Below are positions 60,316 through 63,723 of a stretch of DNA of 63,723 bases, one piece after another (within the stretch, counting starts at the first letter, position 1; each line of letters starts with the position of its first letter). This DNA is from Chromera velia. Its lineage: Eukaryota > Sar > Chromeraceae. The translations under genes were made by a program, and so were the position numbers. The stretch is taken from positions 1 to 63,723 of the forward strand of contig JAHBMJ010005835.1 in NCBI GenBank assembly GCA_018398765.1, written 5' to 3'. Below the pieces are notes generated by a model. The model did not search any database. It was given only the letters and a program-made list of their open reading frames with translations, and had not been told where the DNA came from.

Positions 60316-62582
60316 ATAGATGTCGTCTCCTTTTGTCTCTTCTTCTGCTTTCTTCTCTTTTCTTCCCACTACCATCCTACTACCTTCTTTTCTTTTCTTT
60401 TCCTGGCAGGCAGCAGGCCCCAGCACAAGCTGTACCAGCAGGAGGGAGTGGTCTTTTCGGATAGCAGGCGGGCAGCAGGCGCCAGCGCAAGCTGCACTAG
60501 CAGCAAAATGGTTCCGTCATCACAACTGAAGTGGCGCATGTGTCTTTCGACAGTCATGATCTTCTCGTCTTGAAGAGAGTTCGATTCAATGCAGAACAGT
60601 GTTGTGTCAGGTCACTTTAAAATCTTGGTTTCGCTACGCCTCACTTTCACTTTGATGGAGGTGTACTAGGTTTTATAGTAAAAACCCTTACAAAAAAACA
60701 GTTTTTAGACATTTTTTTAAATAGATTCCTAGCCCAATTTTGCTAAAAAGTCATTTAAACACATAATCACATGTAAAATCCTTTGTTTGACAAGGTTATA
60801 TTATGTTAAGGGTAGGTTTAGGGGTCGTTGCCAATGAAGGTTCGGACACAAGGTTATAGAACCTTCATTTTAACGTTGTTATCTTTTAAAACCTGCTTGA
60901 ACCTGCCAATACCAGTATTAATATAGTATAAACCAGCCTCAAACTGTTCAAAACAAACTTAAAACTGATGATTTGACTCTTCAAAACTGTTATTGAGACA
61001 CCCCATCTCGGCAAGTTCGGCAGTCATGCACATGGGAAAAATATTGTCAAATTTCGACAAATTTGCGATGGAGCATTCAAGCTGGCAGACAAATGGAATC
61101 AGGGACAACAAAGAAAAGAGTGTGATGACAATAAAAGATTGAAAGCAGAAAGGCGCTGTGGTTGTTCGAGAGAGCCCTTTGCTCAGCTTTCCTCCCTCAT
61201 GTCTTCTGTGCTTAGCCCTCTGCTATCTCGCTTGTAGCCACAGAGCCCGAGCTCTCCTCCTTCGCTCCCCTACGTCCCTCTGCTACACTCACGCTGCTAG
61301 TGACCTTAGTCTGATTTGCGGCAACAAGATGATTACTCCCACAGTAGCTCACAAATTTGTGGCAGTGCATAATGTTGGAGTTCGTAATTCACATCACGAA
61401 ATGACTCTCCTTGGCCGGCTTTCTAGCAAGCTCACACGGTATACACGTCAGAGCTACACGCACGCAGTCACAGTCTCATCTCCTTCCACCATCTAGACCG
61501 CCATCTGAGTTTAAACTGCTTTTATTCTATGGCACGTTAACGCCGAGAACTGACGATACACCCCTTTCTGCTGTTTTTTTCTGGTTGCATCCGGCTTTCC
61601 ACTTTAAAATCTTGGTTTCGCCACGCCTCACTTTCACCCTAGCTTTCGCCCCCCCCCCCTTCCTCCCCATTTGGCCACCCCGTGATAAAAATCTTTTACT
61701 GCGCCCCCCCAAATGTGTGATGATAGTTGGGCATATTTTAGGAAGGGAGGCACCTGGGGGCTAGCCCGAGGGGTACCCCCGGTTTACTTATAGACTACCC
61801 GGGGGGTTAAGCTACTTATGCCCCTACCTGAAGTCAAGCCCCCACCCGGTTTTTTTCAACTTTAAACAACATGAGGGTCATGGTGTCCCGGGGGTAACTT
61901 TCAAGTACTTTGAAGTGGTAGTTAGGTTCAAGGAGGTCCTCATTCTGAGTAATTCGAGGCTAATTTCGAGCTGGACAAGCAATTTAGAGGTAGAATATTT
62001 TTTAATACACCCTATTATACCACGTGAGTAGTATACCCTAGTGTGTACATTATAGTGTACGTTTTAGTACGTTTTTGCTTTTTGTAGCTTTCGGTATAGC
62101 TTTCGGATACTTTTGGACTTGACAGAGTGTGGTGCCACAGTGGTGGGATGCGTTGGGCTAGGCGTTGGGCTCGTCTCTTGTGATTCAAAATATTCGGGAC
62201 TTTCCCATGCAGGAGCTCCAGCCCCCCCCCCCCAAAAAAGCCCTCGACGCAGCCGCGACATGCATGCCGCGACCACTGCGCACTAGCTCAATCTAGCTCA
62301 TGCGCATCTCATGCGCACTCCTACGTGCATCTACGTGCAGACTATGTGCAGACTGAAAGGACATGCATTGTAGGATTGACCGAACGATCAAGTCGGACCG
62401 GAGCATTTAGAAACGAATCGGGTACTGAGAGCATTTCAGAATATTTTCACAAGGACGGTTTGTGGTCAGTCTCTTCTGCATTTGGAAAAGTTTCTTTGAG
62501 GTATACTGGAAGAAAGACAGACAGACAAACATCTGTGAGTCAAGTGTTGCTGAAGGCTTTCCGTTTCCATTTCGTCTCCAGT
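60316..62582. other. Intergenic up to the roadblock gene
   Basis: No supported gene is seen. CACTTTAAAATCTTGGTTTC-GC(T/C)ACGCCTCACTTTCAC occurs at about 60614 and again at 61598, a 40-bp direct repeat about 985 bp apart. 61740-61930 is rich in CCCGGGGGT-type sequence, including GGTGTCCCGGGGGTAACTTTCAAG, which resembles flanks of the 33-bp repeat at 48.3 kb. The last 200 bp should contain the promoter of the roadblock gene. Confidence 0.45.
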
Positions 62583-62888
62583 ATGTCCGAAGTCGAAGAA
62601 ACTCTGAACCGCATCAAAACGCACAAGGGTGTTCACGGTCTGATCATCGTGAATGCCAGCGGTGTTCCGATCAGATCGACATTGGAGGATAAAGACACTC
62701 TGCAGTATTCTGCCTTGATCAGTCAACTCTGTGCACAAGCAAGGAGCGTTGTGAGAGACCTGGACCCCCAAAATGACCTCACATTCCTGAGAGTGCGCTC
62801 AAAGAGAGATGAGATCATGGTGGCACCCGACAGGGAGTACATCCTCATCGTCATACAAGACCCAAATGCAGACGCAGACAAATCTTGA
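62583..62888 (+). CDS. Dynein light chain, roadblock/LC7 type (101 aa)
   Basis: This is a single-exon frame of the family's usual length, about 100 aa. The N-terminus [19 protein letters not shown], the centre [10 protein letters not shown], and the signature [18 protein letters not shown] followed by [16 protein letters not shown] are diagnostic for roadblock/LC7. The protein dimerises and binds dynein intermediate chains in cytoplasmic and axonemal dynein, linking cargo. The ATG at 62583 is preferred over an in-frame frame opening at 62325 because the family starts here. Directly before it TTTCGTCTCCAG looks like an intron acceptor, so a 5'-UTR intron is possible. Its presence implies microtubule motors and probably a flagellum. 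Confidence 0.95.
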   Translation: MSEVEETLNRIKTHKGVHGLIIVNASGVPIRSTLEDKDTLQYSALISQLCAQARSVVRDLDPQNDLTFLRVRSKRDEIMVAPDREYILIVIQDPNADADKS

Positions 62889-63509
62889 GAAAGCAGGAAG
62901 AAACGGGGAGGGGGAGGACTGAACTTTCGTATCTTCCCTTCCATCGTAGGAGGGGGTGGGCGTGTATATCTTCTACCGGGTGTCGTTGGCCTTCCTCCTT
63001 TCTTTTCGAGGACTTTGAGGTGTTGATGTGCAGTGCTTGTGGAAGGGGGGACAGGGGATACGATCGATACCAGCACGTCCCCGGCGAGACTCTCAGGCAG
63101 GCAGGCAGGCAGGCACACAGACAGTCTGTCGCTCCCTTGATCGTTTCTGGCCGCAGTAAGAAAGGGGATGGAGAGTCACTGCTGAATTCGATAAAGGACT
63201 CGCGGGTCACGTAGGTTGACCGGTGCAAAAGGACTCAGCAGAAGCGAACAGCCAACCTTGCCCTGATCTTTTCAGTCGCATTAAAATACCACCGCCGCAA
63301 ATAAAACCCACCCAATCTCCCCTCTTTCTCTCCATCACATCAGATGTCTCATTGATCCCACTCGCGCTCCCTCCTGCCGACCCTTGCGGTACCTCTATTT
63401 CCTCGCTCTTCTGTTTTTTTTTACCTCTCGTCTCTCTTTGAGGTCCTTTCAATTCTTCACCGGTGTCTGTGCTCACTCTCCCGCAAGCATGGGTTCATGG
63501 CCCTCTCAA
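62889..63509. other. 3' flank of the roadblock gene
   Basis: No further gene is supported. Short AGGC and pyrimidine-rich patches occur. Confidence 0.5.
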
Positions 63510-63534
63510 TATTTCTTTCTTTCTGTCTTTTTCA

Positions 63535-63592
<58 letters not shown>

Positions 63593-63613
63593 GTCTGTCT
63601 GTCTGTCTGTCTG

Positions 63614-63645
<32 letters not shown>

Positions 63646-63686
63646 TCACCCACCCTTCACCCACCCACCCTCTCTCTCTGTCTCTC

Positions 63687-63723
<37 letters not shown>
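63510..63723. repeat. (TTTC)n / (TGTC)n microsatellites at the window end
   Basis: Alternating TTTC, TGTC and TTTC blocks continue to the end of the window. Confidence 0.95.

Noticed and set aside
61158-61764. Two overlapping plus-strand frames around 61.2-61.8 kb
   Set aside because: The first opens without an ATG, there are no recognisable motifs, and the region contains a 40-bp dispersed repeat and CCCC runs.
62325-62582. N-terminal extension of the roadblock protein from an upstream in-frame start
   Set aside because: The family begins at the 62583 Met; the upstream peptide is not family-like and an intron acceptor-like CTCCAG lies directly before the ATG.

Overview
This is a nuclear segment of a eukaryote. 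It has GT-AG introns full of microsatellites, retrotransposons in several states of decay, a cytoplasmic/flagellar dynein light chain, and two proteins whose N-termini look like the signal-peptide-plus-transit leaders used by algae with red-derived secondary plastids (a Phe directly follows the predicted signal cleavage in both). A photosynthetic alveolate of the chromerid type (Chromera-like) fits best. That is an inference from composition and leaders; no database was searched. One ambiguous base (8456) shows that this is draft assembly.

Layout: 1-2.5 kb is non-coding with CT microsatellites. 2.5-12.8 kb is a tandem array of a ~1.76-kb unit, with one half-length unit and the ambiguous base. 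13.5-19.2 kb (minus) is a nine-exon gene for a plastid-targeted SET methyltransferase of the Rubisco-LSMT type. Head-to-head with it, 19.8-22.5 kb (plus) is a five-exon gene for a second plastid-targeted protein. The 600-bp shared promoter carries two CACGTG and two TGAGTCA sites. 22.7-24.1 kb holds two small terminal-inverted-repeat elements. 25.2-26.3 kb (minus) is a four-exon gene of unknown function. 27-34.9 kb is a complete but dead Copia-type LTR retrotransposon. 36.6-39 kb holds two copies of a TIR element, one carrying a nested hAT-like MITE. 39.9-42.3 kb is a three-exon gene for a coiled-coil/disordered protein. 42.3-46.4 kb is microsatellite-rich and shows no gene. 46.4-47.7 kb is another TIR element with a small ORF. 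48-58.3 kb is a nest of repeats: an AT-rich inverted repeat pair, a MITE, a 5'-truncated non-LTR retrotransposon inserted in an AAATGGGG-rich repeat, and an LTR retrotransposon on the minus strand inserted in a 33-bp hairpin repeat array. 59.4-60.3 kb is a GGAT minisatellite. 62.6-62.9 kb is a dynein roadblock light-chain gene.

The most notable signals are these. (i) Repeat copies here diverge almost only by transitions: the two Copia LTRs differ at 15 sites and all 15 are transitions, and the stops in three retroelement frames fit CAG/CGA/TGG mutations. (ii) A reverse transcriptase carries an in-frame run of eight 14-residue repeats plus a poly-Ser run between RT motifs B and C. (iii) A dispersed 33-bp palindromic repeat family occurs at four loci. 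(iv) Several transposon insertions can be proven from their own empty sites inside the window. (v) Two plastid genes share a divergent promoter.
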